From positions 62,001 through 126,000 of the forward strand of contig JAPEVF010000045.1 in assembly GCA_029747585.1 (NCBI GenBank): 64,000 nucleotides of DNA, read 5' to 3'. Position numbers and translations under genes: made by a program. Each line of letters opens with the position of its first letter. Position 1 is the stretch's first letter. The notes beneath the pieces are model-generated. The model was not told the origin of the DNA and searched no databases. It saw only the letters and a list, made by a program, of their open reading frames with translations. Positions 1 to 11,573 of this stretch are shown in pieces. This stretch comes from Pleurotus djamor (Eukaryota; Basidiomycota; Agaricomycetes; Agaricales; Pleurotaceae).

Positions 1-1527
1 TGAGCGAGGTTTCGCAGCATTTCTCGACCGTCAAATGGCTGACGCCGTGAAAGCATTCGTCTAGAGACGCAAGGTCAGGCGAAGCCTTCGGGGTGAAAGA
101 TCCGCCAAGGACGAGGTGGTTGACATGTTGAGTGGGTAGTAAGTCACAGAGTCCAAGGTACTTAGCATCGTCGCCCTCGACCCAAGGGATGGAGAGAGAA
201 AACAGGGAGAGAGTTCCACTACGAAGGTTGATATTGAAGGTGCGTGAGACAGAGGGACCAAAGAGTATGTCGGCAAGATCAGAATGGGAGAGGCCGAAGC
301 GTAGGTTACTTGACCGGTGACTTTCAAGGCCAAGATAGACGTCGCAGACAGGGTAGTGTTCTGACACTTGAAACTGATGACAAAGGTTGCGGAAAATGGA
401 GAGATCCATATCCACATCATCCTCTTCCTCTTCCTCATCATGATCCCAGATCCCAAGATGATATGTCTTTAATGCGGAGGGGAGAGAGACATATTTGTAG
501 AACTCCATGGCGTCGAAGATTTGGGACGTGACTAGATGGAAATCCTCGAGATGAGGAAGGGATGCGGGTACGGGTATGGCTTTCATGGAATCGCGGGCGA
601 CAAGTTTAGCGACTCGCAGGTGTCTCAGGAGTGGAGTCGTGCTCAGAAGAATTGTGAGCCATGCGAGTCGTACTGTGTTATTGGGCGCATCAATTTGGAG
701 AGAGGTGAGTTGAGGGAGGGCGAAGGGAGTGACGTATGGGACTATAGCTTCTTGTAGCTTCAATGAACGTAGTTTGGGTAAAGCATCAAACGTCGGATCT
801 GGTAAGATCGCGCCAGAGTTTGACGGGTTGATGATGTTAAGCCGCTGAATGGTTGTGACAAACTCCTCCTGGTGAAACAATATCCGGGCGAGAGCCCACG
901 CACCGTCCCGAGAGGCATCATTGTCATAGAAGATGTTGACTTCTTCAAGCCTATGAGAGGCTAAGCTGAGGAGGATCATTAAGGGGAGGTACTGACCCCC
1001 CTTAGAGAGGAATTCAATGGGATAGGTGATGGACGAAGGCCTAGTCCCCGAGCGCTGAAGTAGCTCCAAAGCGAAATCGGGGTCATACAAAGAAATGGTC
1101 GACCAGTAGGAAGGTGTATTCATCGCAATCTGTCGCCAGTGGTGGCAGACGGAAGGGATGATAGACCAGGAGCGACGAGCGGTTCCCTGGCTGTTGATAG
1201 ATTCCACCAGGTTCATCCTCACGATGACGAATATCATTGAAAGAACTTCCTCGGGAAGTTTGTTGACCGCGGTGTGAGTATTCCTCTGTAAAGAGAGGCA
1301 AGCGGCCGCACTCTCATGTTCATAAATCTCTTTTTCAATACGACTGGGGCTCTGAAGCTTGGTGGTCGAGGTCCGGGTGACCCGTTGCTTCGATAACAGG
1401 ACGATGGCAGCTCGATGTTTGGCTATTTCCTTGTCGATGCGGCGTCGCGTGAGGGATTCTGCAGAAGAGAGCTAGTCATTTCAGCTGAGAAGAAGCGGCC
1501 GGAAGGGAGAGATGACGGTCTCACCAT
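1..1527 (-). CDS. F-box protein, C-terminus cut by window edge
   Basis: The N-terminal region reads RRRIDKEIAKHRAAI, then an F-box with LPEEVLSMIF and, further on, VCHHWRQIAMNTPSYWSTI. This is the usual layout of agaricomycete F-box proteins, which by family knowledge act as substrate receptors of SCF ubiquitin ligases through Skp1. A long divergent leucine-rich-like region follows and is still open at base 1, so roughly 100 residues lie outside. I place the start at an ATG at 1527-1525 followed at once by a GTGAGA donor; the intron ends with TAG at 1472 and the frame resumes at 1471. Exon 1 would thus be the start codon alone. The closest relative in the window is the gene at 4124-5836, alignable throughout. 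The substrate is unknown. Confidence 0.8.
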
Positions 1528-2669
1528 TGTGGACAAAGTGGAATGGTAGCAAGATGGTAGAACAAAGGCGAAAACGCGCTGGTGTGCCTTAAAAGGGGAC
1601 AAGCTCGAGGCTTAGGAGTCGAGGGGTAAGTCTGCCTCCAAGTCGTTTGGAGCCACTCTAATCAAGGCATCTCTCAAAGCCTCTGTGGAGCCGACGTGCT
1701 GCATATTAAGGTATTTCATGGAAGGCTCACGGAAACCCGACACCAGCCCAGGTCCATGGCGCGAACCAGGACCCGTCATCGATGTATCATGGTCCTGTGA
1801 CGACGCAGTGAGCTCCTAGCCAGGAATGTGAGCAACGAAGATCATACAAGACGAACAATACTCTGGCGACGAATGCCATTCGTGACTGTAAAAAANGGTA
1901 AAAGAAATTATGTACGAAGCCTGTAATTCGAGCTGACTTGTGGCTGACCTGGCTAAGCAATCAGGACGTTTTTCGCGGCTCTCAAGCAAGGAAACGTCGT
2001 AGTACTGAGAGTGTTTTCGACGCTACGTCTCTGCACGAATTATTCCCAACAAGTACGAAGTTTAGCTGCTCAGAGAATTGCGAACCTTTCGTGATTCAAG
2101 CTGAGCCTCTGAGTGATCCCTGGACCCTGACTCTTGAAGCCACCGTCAGCGAGGTGTGTATTGCAAGTATATAAGACGACCCACGTTGAACCATACGACC
2201 ACCATTTCCTAGCATTTTTCGGACACACGTTGAAACTTGACATCTTTCCTCCCCACACACAGTGACAGACTAAGTATTCGGATTCCCAGGCGAATTTGTT
2301 TTTGAGTTGTTTCCCAGAGTAGAGTGAGTGCATGAGTGTTTCTCTCTGGTTTCGGTGTCGTTGAAAGTTAAGAGAGGTGCCCACGGGGAGTCGATAAGCC
2401 TGGGTTGGAGACTTGGAGGCAAGTTCGAGGATGCGAGTGTCGCTGGAATTGGCAATGGTACGGTCGATGACTCATCGTGCATCGGTCATGGACCCCTGAC
2501 TCTCAAACCGAGTCATCCCTGCCCAGTGCCAACTGAACGATCAATGACACAGCAAGAAGTAATTTGGAAACAACGCGCCTTGCCGCCATCTCACAGTCGC
2601 CGCTGTTCCCCAGTGAAGAAATACCCAGAGAAGAGAGCGACTTAACACGCTTGATCACCACTCAAAACC
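1528..2669. other. Intergenic region between divergent F-box and SDR genes
   Basis: No supported gene. It holds a TATATAAG at 2168-2175 that could serve the SDR gene to its right, although that would imply a leader of nearly 500 bases or an unseen leader intron. A lone N at 1896 follows a run of A. Short open frames at 1938-2174 and 2328-2645 show no domain or splice support. Confidence 0.4.
2168..2175 (+). promoter_or_regulatory. TATA-like box, possible SDR promoter
   Basis: TATATAAG on the plus strand, the only strong TATA match between the divergent F-box and SDR genes. The long distance to the SDR start at 2670 makes the assignment weak. Confidence 0.3.
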
Positions 2670-3945
2670 ATGGGGAACAAATCTGGCCTTACCTTCATCA
2701 AAGAGCAGCTCTCTCGAGTCCCCCCTGTCGAGGTCGCCGATTTATCTGGCAAGGTCGTGGTGGTAATAGGCGCAAACACGGGAATTGGCTATGAGGCGGC
2801 GAAGCATTATGCTAAGATGGGCGCGGAGAAGGTCATTATGGGGTGCAGGAGTCAAAGCAGAGGCGATGACGCGCTCAGACGTACGTTTCCTACTTGAACA
2901 TATTGCTTTTTGCCATTTTGACGCGTCTTTCTAGGATTGAAGGAAGAAACGAACTGCGAAAACGCGGAAGTTCGCCTTATTGACCTCGCCAACTTCGCGT
3001 CAGTCAAGGCTTTCGTGGAGGACTTCAAGAAGGATTACTCGAAGCTGGACTTGCTTGTTTCGAATGCTGCTGTCATACCTCATGTGCTCGAACACACCGA
3101 TGATGGCTGGGAGAAAGCGTGCGTGTCCTTCAAATCTATGCTCCTTTTGCAGCGGCTTATATCGCGCTTTCAGCTTGCAGGTCAACCATATCGCACAAGC
3201 TCTGCTCATCCTTCTTCTCCTCCCAATTATCACGAAAACAGCAGAAAGCGAACCGGAGAATCACTCTCGTCCTCGCATTGTCATCGTCGCGAGCGAAATC
3301 CATCAAGAGGCTGTCATACAAGCCACGGTTCATGAAGCCTCATCGGTCCTTGAGGGCCTCAACAGCCTCCCTTATGACCCGCTGCTGAGATACCAGCAGT
3401 CCAAACGTACGTTTTTCCCATTGCTATACCACTTTCTCTTACCACATCTTCGCGGTCGGCTGAACTCTAGTCCTCAACGTCTGCTTCACTCAAGCTTTGG
3501 CTGCCCACCTCCCTTCGTCACCATCAACACCCATCGTCAACTGCGTCAACCCCGGCTTATGTCACTCCGAACTTTCTCGTGGGGGAAAGGTACCTTTACT
3601 CTTCCGCATCATATCGGCCATCCTCGCTCGCACCTCGGAACAAGGTGCTCGCCAGCTGGTATGGGCTAGCGTCAGTCTTCCAAAAAAGTCTCCCAGTGGC
3701 AAGGTCGGCGAGGACGCGCTGAGAGGTGCCTATATAAATTTCTCCAAGGTTGAAGAGCCTAGCGATTTCGTTGTCAGCGAGAAAGGGAAGGAATTCGAGT
3801 CGCACCTTTGGGTACGTCTTTTTCTATCTGCTTGAGTGAAGGGTTCTAACCATAGCTATGGATATTTTAGTCGGATACTCTGCGCATCTTGACCAAGCTG
3901 GACGATCGGATTCAACCCATCGTCGAACAGCATCTTCGGAGCTGA
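2670..3945 (+). CDS. Short-chain dehydrogenase/reductase, copy 1
   Basis: A 347-residue NAD(P)-dependent SDR in five exons (2670-2880, 2935-3118, 3174-3406, 3471-3811, 3871-3945). The cofactor motif GANTGIG is at residues 34-40, an NAAV version of the NNAG motif follows, then catalytic Ser172 (VASEIHQ) and Tyr205/Lys209 in YQQSK. The architecture is that of the retinol-dehydrogenase/WWOX-like and fungal 'NAD(P)-binding' SDRs; the substrate cannot be read from sequence. The start at MGNKSG is supported by the same MGNK start in the two paralogs at 8113 and 11185. All four introns fall at the same places and phases in the three copies, so these are recent duplicates. No signal peptide is seen; probably cytosolic. 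Confidence 0.9.
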
Positions 3946-4123
3946 TCTATACATAGTAGCCTCCCCTACCGATGATACTTGGTACTCTTGTATAGACCCG
4001 CAGCTATTTCACTTATTCCACCACATGTATATATTTTTCAAGCCTCAAAACCAGTCAATGCCTCCATCGGCGCTAGCTGTATTGCGTGGTAGCGCCTAGC
4101 AGCTTTTTTTTTTATGAACCACG

Positions 4124-5836
4124 ATGATTTCGGTCGGGCGTCCATCATTTCTGGTTATGGAACGCATCTGACCACCTTGTAGACTATTTCCACAGATAAA
4201 AAGGCACAACGACGCATCGATAAGGAAGTTGCTTCCCTAACAAACGCGATTGAAATCGTGACTCTCTTGGGCCAGCGTAATGGCCATTCTGCGATCAACA
4301 AGCTCCCTGATGAAGTCCTTTCATCCATCTTCGTGGCGACGAGGATGCGTTTGATTCCCTCTATCATCGACCGAAAATCCGCTCGCTTATCCTGGACGAT
4401 AATTACCTCCGTGTGTCACCACTGGCGAGAAATTGCCATGAACACGCCCGAATTCTGGTCGACCATATTCCTGCACGATTACGGGTTTACCCTAGACATG
4501 CTTGAACGCTCCAAAGCTCGGCCTTTGTGCGTTACATACCCGGAGCGGTTTCTCATGTATCCCCCGATTCCTTTGCTGTCCAAGCTCACCTCGTTCAGCG
4601 GACGCTTCGAGGAACTCAACGTCTCCTTTGATCGCGATTCAAAAGCGGTTCAAAGAGATCGTGTCATTGAACACATTTTCACCGACGAGTATCCCCTCTC
4701 CCATCTACAACGATTGAAGTTTCATTGTCCCGGTTCGAAGGGCCTGTGCATTCTCCAACGGCGTTTATTGGATACATTGCCTACCCTCCGTACTCTGGAA
4801 CTCAGAGCAGTTCTTATCATGGTCGATGCCCCAATCCTGTTCCCGCACCTTACTCGTCTCCACATACAGTGTCCTTTTATGGGTGTACCACTCTTCTGGC
4901 TTTCCCGACTCTTCACAGGCTCCCCGCCTTTGGAGTACCTCTACATTGATCTCCTTGCTGGGTCTCGCTCTCAGCGTGGAGCACACCCGGCAATTGATAC
5001 ATTTCTTCCAAATCTCAAAGACCTTCATCTCAAAGCGATGGATCTGCAGGATTCCATCGCATTTGACGAGCAGGTTCACCTCCCGCCATCTCTTGCGAAA
5101 TATTTTCTAAGCGTCGAGCTTTTGCGTGACCTAGACACTGAGATCCACTTGTCGCATTTCCGGAGTCTTTGCAGTCGATTTCGGGAGTCAAAGCACCCTC
5201 TCATACGTGACTTCTGCGTCGCCTTTGCTATCAAGAGATATCCTGACACTTCGTATATGTTCAGGCTCCATCTAAGTCCTGAGGCTACCTCCCCCGCTGT
5301 ATTTTCACTTGAAATGGCATGGGTACAACTAGAGGAGGAGTCTTACATTGGACTCTGCGAATTGCTACCTACTCAAGATGCCACCTCCCTCACGATTCGC
5401 GCATCCATGTTGCACATGGCCTCGGAGAAGTTGCCACTTCTATACCCTCACTTCCGCAACATCGTCAATCTGACCGTGTCAAGATGTCTGGAAGGCGTGC
5501 TTTCCTCCCTTACAGAAACATCAGCATCTAAATCGAGCACCGGTCCTCACGGCGTCTTGTTACCGGCACTGAAGAAATTGTACATCGAGATGTGCGACTT
5601 GTGTGGAAGCGAAAGGCGTGGGACGGCCTTTTACACGACGTTATTGGACGTCCTTCGAGTTCGGCGAAGACTTGGCGCACCTATACGAAGTATACACATT
5701 GTCAAGTCCACAGTGACGCCAGCACAAGTGATGGGCCTAAAGGGGTATACAACTGTTCATTGGGATGGGTATGTTCGAGTTTGTATTTTTTCCTCGTGCT
5801 TCACTAATAAAATAATTGAACAGGCGGTTGGATTAG
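4124..5836 (+). CDS. F-box protein with leucine-rich-like C-terminal region
   Basis: About 535 residues. RRIDKEVASLTNAI precedes an F-box (INKLPDEVLSSIF, then SVCHHWREIAMNTPEFWSTI), followed by a long leucine-rich-like body with motifs such as LCELLPTQ shared with the gene at 1-1527. Likely an SCF substrate receptor; target unknown. The main exon is 4183-5768. The start is inferred: an ATG at 4124 lies where the paralog's ATG lies, with an intron ending TTGTAG at 4182; the donor GTCGGG is unusual, so the first exon is uncertain. The 3' end uses a donor after WDG at 5768 and resumes at 5824 to give a short tail and stop at 5836. Without that splice the frame runs on to 5913. Confidence 0.75.
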
Positions 5837-6001
5837 TGGGATTATTAACGTCTCTAGGTAATAGACGACAGCTTCGTGACCACATCCCTGCACGATTGGA
5901 TACCCTATTCTAACCTAGAACAAGGCATCACGTTTCTCAAGGCTGATTTTCAGCGGTCGACACGGTCGACGTCGGCCACCGGATAGGTATTGTTTCCTGG
6001 A

Positions 6002-7295
6002 CTATTTACCCGCCCCCTGGATATTACTTTTCCTGGAAAGTGTAGTGAGCTACACAATTTCGCCCCGAGAACAAGAGCCAAAGAACTTACCCATCCCAAG
6101 ACACACGAACGAGGGTTCCCAGTTCTTCAACCTGATTCATGGCAATGTCGCATTGGGTGATGACGACATCCTGGATAGGATCACCACGGCTGTGTCTATC
6201 CTTGACGATTTCGAATAGGCTTGAATAAAGAGGGGTTGGGGCCCCTTCAGGTTCGCTAAGGCGGCACTTGGTAAAGGACAGCTTCTTTAGCTGGGGTAGG
6301 ATGAGAGGCGGATCCGGGTGTGTTGCAGTGGTAATAGCAGGGACCAAAAGTGTTGAAAGAATCTTTTCCATGCAGTTGGCTATGGTCAGCGATGTGACGC
6401 TAGGAAAGTGGGGGAATAAGGTGGGTAGTAGCGACGAAAGTTGCTCTGATCCCGCCCCGGCTATGTGGATGTTGGTGGTAAGCTGATTAGACAACCGCTG
6501 GGTAAGACGGATATAACGATCCTCGGTACCCGGTGTCCACGGCAAGATGAAGTTGAGAAAGTTGGGCGCGTCTGCATCGGTACTAACTGCGAGGTTAAAC
6601 GTAGAGGAGGGGCGGCCCAGAGAATCGCGGGACGTAGCAAAGTTGAGGCCGAGGCAACGAGTCGATCGATGGCTGGTGTGGAAGTACTGAATGCACAGGT
6701 CCTCGAAACGCGAAAAATCAGAGGCATCCATGACCGAAACCGTGATCTTGAGAGTGATGTTGACTACCGAAAGAGACATGTCGAAAGCGTCCAGGAATTT
6801 CTGGGCAAGAAAAGTGGTAGAGCTTGAGACTTCTAGATGCTTCAGGTGTGGGATGGATATAGATTTTGGAGCGAGTTCTAAGGCGTGACGAGGGTGGAGG
6901 CGGTCAACAATTAGGGTCCTGAGAACGGGGAAGCCTTTGAAGAGGCGAATCAACCACGAAGTTGGTGGTTCATGAGGGGGCAAAGGCAACGAGATGTCGA
7001 GGTACTCTAGCTGTGGAGCCTCGAATGGGTGTTCCAGTGGAATGACCGCTCCGTGCAGCCTCAGCGAGCGTAGCGAGGGAAGTGGATGCAAGGCCTTTCT
7101 GAGCAGAATAAAGGGTCCTGGGATGGCTATATTTGCGTATATATGGAACGATTTGAGCTTGGGCAGGAGATAGGTATCGGTAAACAGCTTCTTGCAGATA
7201 TGAGTAGCGAATAATAGATGGTCTGGACTCATGCTGGCGGCATTCATAGCAACTTCTTCAAAGCATTCGCTGTGCTCCATGATGGAATTCACCAT
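6002..7295 (-). CDS. F-box-family protein lacking the F-box
   Basis: About 410 residues matching only the leucine-rich-like part of the neighbouring F-box proteins (for example LPSLRSLRLHGAVIPLEHPF and TSWLIRLFKGFPVLRTL). No LPxE...F-box or HHW segment is readable upstream on this strand through 7700, so the copy either lost its F-box or is 5'-truncated. The first Met in frame is at 7295; the frame is open a little further upstream without a convincing start. The end is modelled with a donor after SWDG (GTAAGT near 6091) and a short last exon ending at 6002, mirroring the paralog at 4124-5836. Without an F-box it should not join SCF complexes, so it may be a decaying copy. It converges with the gene at 4124-5836. 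Confidence 0.6.
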
Positions 7296-8112
7296 AGACA
7301 GTTGAGAGCGTGAAGCGTTAAGAACCTCACATTGAAGCGTTCGCTTGATGCGGGGTTTTTTTTTCTCTCGATAGACCGAGATGGTGTGAAGTTGGCGGGA
7401 ATGACTGAAGGAGCAAAGTGTTGTTAGGCCTAATTAGGAGAGCTCCTAACTCGAAGTTACGGCTTTATCCTGTGACATGTCACAGGTCACGCCCACATTG
7501 TTTCTGTCTGTCCTCCGACATGATCAGTCGAGCTTCAGGCTCTCCATCTCAGCCCTGTAACTTCGAGTTTCACGGTACCATGATATACCTTTTGAATATT
7601 TAGTAAACAATACAATGCTCATGACCGTCTTTTAGGTCGATTTTCTCGGGTTCACGGAGCCATCCATGTGCCATCCACTTTGGTTCAAGTCACCAGATAG
7701 CTAGCGCGCATATTTGAAGATATAATTCTGCTTCACATCTGCTCTCTGCCGCACTGAAGCATTCAGGCCTGCAGTCAGGGTTCGTTCCGAGCTTGACTCT
7801 ATAACCGTCTCGCTCTCTTCGCAATACCCATCCCCGTTGCCCTGGACTCTGAGGCCTGAGGCTTGGATGAGTACTGTAGGCTAGGTGTTCCTGATCAACG
7901 AATCACGTTCCACTCGTGATGCTTTCTAAGAGGCCAAGTAAACTTCGTCAGAAATCGCCTTCGTCGACCGTGGGCTTTGTCACCGCACACCTCGGATGTT
8001 TTATTGGTGAGTCATGTAGACCACTTTCGTGGTATATCTTCAGACCGCTAACTACAACTTATTCCAGTCTACTCCACGCAACTCTTCCCCCCACGGTCCA
8101 ACAGATACGACA
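7296..8112. other. Intergenic region, no gene seen
   Basis: Divergent upstream region of the F-box-less gene and SDR copy 2. It contains a run of A/T near 7350 and short open frames with no recognisable domain. The missing F-box exon of the gene to the left was looked for here and not found. Confidence 0.4.
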
Positions 8113-9398
8113 ATGGGAAACAAACCATATTCAACTTACCTCTTCGAACAACTGTATCCAGTTCCACGCGTGGAAACTGCAGACCTATCTGGGAAAGTCA
8201 CTATCGTTATCGGAGCGAATACTGGAATTGGGTACGAAACTGCCAAGCATTTTGTGAAGATGGGTGCACAGAAAGTGATCATGGGCTGTCGGAATCAGGC
8301 CAGAGGAGAAGCCGCTGTAAAACGTGAGGATCTCCTGATTCAACCATTTTGCTAGGGCCGATCCCGTAGCTGACCTCCTCGCTTTTAGGACTAAGACAGG
8401 AAACGAAACGCGACAGTGCTGAGCTTCGTATCATCGATCTCGCCAGCTTTCCCTCCGTTCAATCCTTTGTGGAAGAGTTTAACAATGACTTCGAAAGGCT
8501 AGATATACTCGTCGCAAATGCCGCCGTGTTTGCGACTGAATATGAAGAGACTTCGGATGGATGGGAAAAGTCGTACGCCTCAGCCATTTTCGCCGCGGTT
8601 GTGTTCACTTACGAAGATTCATTGATCTAGGATGCAAGTCAACCACCTGGCGCAATCCCTCCTTATCCTCTTACTCCTTCCCAAAATCGTTAAAACGGCG
8701 GAGTTAGAGCCAAAAGACCGGCCAAGCCCTCGAATTGTGATTGTTGCCAGCGAGGTACACCAAGACGCTGTAATTCCGACTTCAGCATATGAATCGACTT
8801 CAATACTTGGAAATCTCGCTAGTAAGGAAGTGCGTCTGCCATACGACGCCATGGCGAATTACCGGATAGCCAAACGTAAGTCTACTTGTTGTAGTTCTGA
8901 ATCACGCATGAGGCAATTCATGTTGACCTTTGGCAGTGTTGAACATATCATTCACACAAGCGCTCTCTGAACATCTTCCTCCTTCCCAACGGACACCGGT
9001 CGTAGATTGTGCCAACCCAGGGTTCTGTCGCTCAGAACTTGCTCGTGGCCCAATGCCCCTCAAATTCCATATCATGCGGTACATCTTGGGTCGTACTCCT
9101 GAGCAGGGTTCACGACAAGTCGTTTGGGCAGCCGTTGCCTCCCCTTCAAACACTCGGGAGGCGAAGAATGGGGAGGATGCGATGAGGGGACAGTATATCA
9201 GTTTTTCGCGGATCGAAGAACCAGGAGACGTTGTCATCAGCGAGAAAGGACACGAGTTTAAGCAGCTCATTTGGGTGAGTTTCTTTTTTTTAGTTATACG
9301 ATTATTGCGCCTAACGATTTCCATAGTTCGATACACTTCGAATATTGTCGGGACTCGATGATCGTGTCCAGGACATTGTCATGAAGTACTTACGTTAA
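8113..9398 (+). CDS. Short-chain dehydrogenase/reductase, copy 2
   Basis: 349 residues in five exons (8113-8323, 8389-8572, 8631-8875, 8937-9274, 9327-9398). It has MGNKPYS at the start, GANTGIG in the Rossmann motif, NAAV, catalytic Ser172 in VASEVHQ and the YRIAK Tyr209/Lys213 pair. The body is colinear with copies 1 and 3 and introns are at identical positions and phases. The exon order, the NPGFCRSEL segment after the active site and the C-terminal LDDRVQDIV match the paralogs. The substrate is unknown. SDR copy 3 lies tail to tail with it 508 bases away. Confidence 0.9.
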
Positions 9399-9906
9399 CA
9401 ATTGCAAGGGATACTTTCAGTGTAATTTCGTCACCTACAAGCCAATGTGTCTTACGGAAGCTTTATATAATTTATCCTTCGTTTAGGCCTCACCCAATTT
9501 GCCTGCTCGCATCTAAGCAACGGGACATTGGGACCAATCAGCAGAAGAAACCAGTCAGTGAGTATACGAGATCAACGCACCCGGATAAATGCTTGAACGA
9601 CTTCATTTTTGCCACGGGAGAGGCTGAGAGATCCCACTTAGAATTCTTTTACTTGGCAGTCTTTCTCATTCAACTGTACCCCAGCGAAGCGCACGATCGA
9701 TGCGAACGACGATCATATCAAGGGCGGGGCTTGCCACCTTACACCTAGGTTGTCGTGCATCCGTGTTGAAGACGGGCGCTTGCTAAGGCACACCTCCAAT
9801 GACAACATCCACTGCCACCAGGAAAACGGCAGAGCCGGATAGTACTCAAAGGAGTTATGTAATTGGTGGACGGGGTATAACAGGAGAGGTGAGTATGACA
9901 GTGACG
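9399..9906. other. Intergenic region between convergent SDR genes
   Basis: Shared 3' region of the two convergent SDR genes. No open frame of note, no repeat and no RNA gene was recognised. Confidence 0.4.
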
Positions 9907-11185
9907 CTACTTCGTCAGATATTTATCCACAGTGGGCTGGACACGATCATCTAACTTGTTCAACACCCGGAGAGTATCATTCTATGAGAAAGGATTAGCG
10001 AGAATAGCAAATAACGATACAAAACGGTACAAACCCAAAGCATGTCCTGAAATACCTTTCCCTGGGAACTAATGACAAAGTCACCGGGTTCAACGACTTC
10101 TGCAAAGTCGACATAAGCACCTCGCATCTTATCCTGGTTCACTTGGTCCTGGAGAGCAAGACTTGCATACGCCAGTTGTCTGGCACCCTCCTCCGCGGTA
10201 CGCGCTAGGAAAGTTTCCATCAACCAAAGCATGAAGGGTCGCCTTCCGGTTGGAGAGTACATCGAGCGCCTAATGTTGGAATGACAGAAGCCTGGATTTA
10301 CAGAGTTTACGATGAGACCAGGAGACGATGCGGGTAGGTGAGATTGAAGGGCACGGGCAAAGCACACATTCAGGACTGATGATACACGTCAATATCAGCT
10401 AAACGTGAATTGGTGTGGAACACTCACGTTTAGCCAGGTTATACTTGTTGAAATCGTCGTAAGGAATGGACAGCTCCTTGCTTCCAATCGCGTCCAGAAC
10501 TGAAGAGGCCTCAAGAGCTTTCTTCGGAACTTTCGCATACTGATGAACCTCACTTGCGACAATGACCACACGAGGAGATGGCGCGTTGGATCCAATAGCT
10601 TCAAGTGTCTTCATCAACTTCGGCAAAAGGAGGAATATGAGTAATGCTGGAGAGATATGATTGACTTGGATCCTGCGAGCGTGGTAACAGGTCAGAGGTG
10701 CGTCCGAGCAATCCAAGAAAGGAAAACTCACGATGTTTCCCATCCATCGACGGTCTCTTGGTAGGTTGTAGGTATCACGGCGGCATTGGCAACGAGGATA
10801 TCAAGCCTTTCGACCTCTTGGTTGAACTTCTCCGTGAATGCTTTTACGGAGTCGAAGCTAGCAAGGTCGACCAGCCAGAGTTCAGCCCTATTGTAGCCAG
10901 TTTCTTCTTTGAGTTCTGTGACAAGTAATCGTTTGAATGAGCTACAAGCTTGCAAGGAAACGAAAAAGGCATACGCTTCACGGCTTCGTCGCCTCTTTGC
11001 TGGCTTCTACATCCCATCAACAACCGACCCGCGCCCAACCGAGCAAAATGTTTCGCAAGCTCAAAGCCAATCCCAGCATTTGCCCCAACAACCAAAACTG
11101 TTCGTCCCGAGAGGTCAGCCTTCACTACAGGGGGAACGGTTGCGAGCTGCTGCTTCAAGAATTTGAGTGCGGATTTGTTACCCAT
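9907..11185 (-). CDS. Short-chain dehydrogenase/reductase, copy 3
   Basis: 351 residues in five exons on the minus strand (11185-10975, 10915-10732, 10672-10428, 10375-10035, 9981-9907). It carries GANAGIG as cofactor motif, NAAV, catalytic Ser172 (VASEVHQ) and Tyr209/Lys213 in YNLAK, so the SDR active site is complete. The start MGNKSALKF matches the other two copies. The segment around FCHSNIRRSMYSPTG is longer than in the paralogs. The last intron has a GTTTGT donor. Together with copies 1 and 2 it forms a local SDR family; it lies next to two dienelactone hydrolase genes on the same strand, which may or may not mean a shared role. Confidence 0.9.
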
Positions 11186-11573
11186 TGTTCGACGAAGGAA
11201 AAAGATAGAACATACAGAATATATACGCTCTCATCAAGCTGCTAGTGTTATCGAGTTTACGCGTCGAAATTCGAATAGGCCAACCAAAACGAGTCGTTCA
11301 GTCATTCTTGGTGACGAGAAGAACGTTGAACTTTAGACGCCCATTTCGCGATCCGTGTATCCGTAATTTAGGAGCATCTCAGGAGGACTAGGAGACAAGC
11401 TAGTTCTTCTTGCCAGGAACATGCGCTTGACCGCGACGATAAGACGCGTATGAGCTGCTCAGTTTGAGAGATATATTAAATGAGAAGCAGCTTTAAGGAG
11501 TAAAGGGGAACGACCAACTCGAAGGGTTATGCCTACGCTAGCTGAGTAGGGACAAGTTATCAATTCTGCTGAT
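11186..11573. other. Intergenic region upstream of SDR copy 3
   Basis: Lies between the start of SDR copy 3 and the stop of the first dienelactone hydrolase gene. No gene or element was recognised. Confidence 0.4.
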
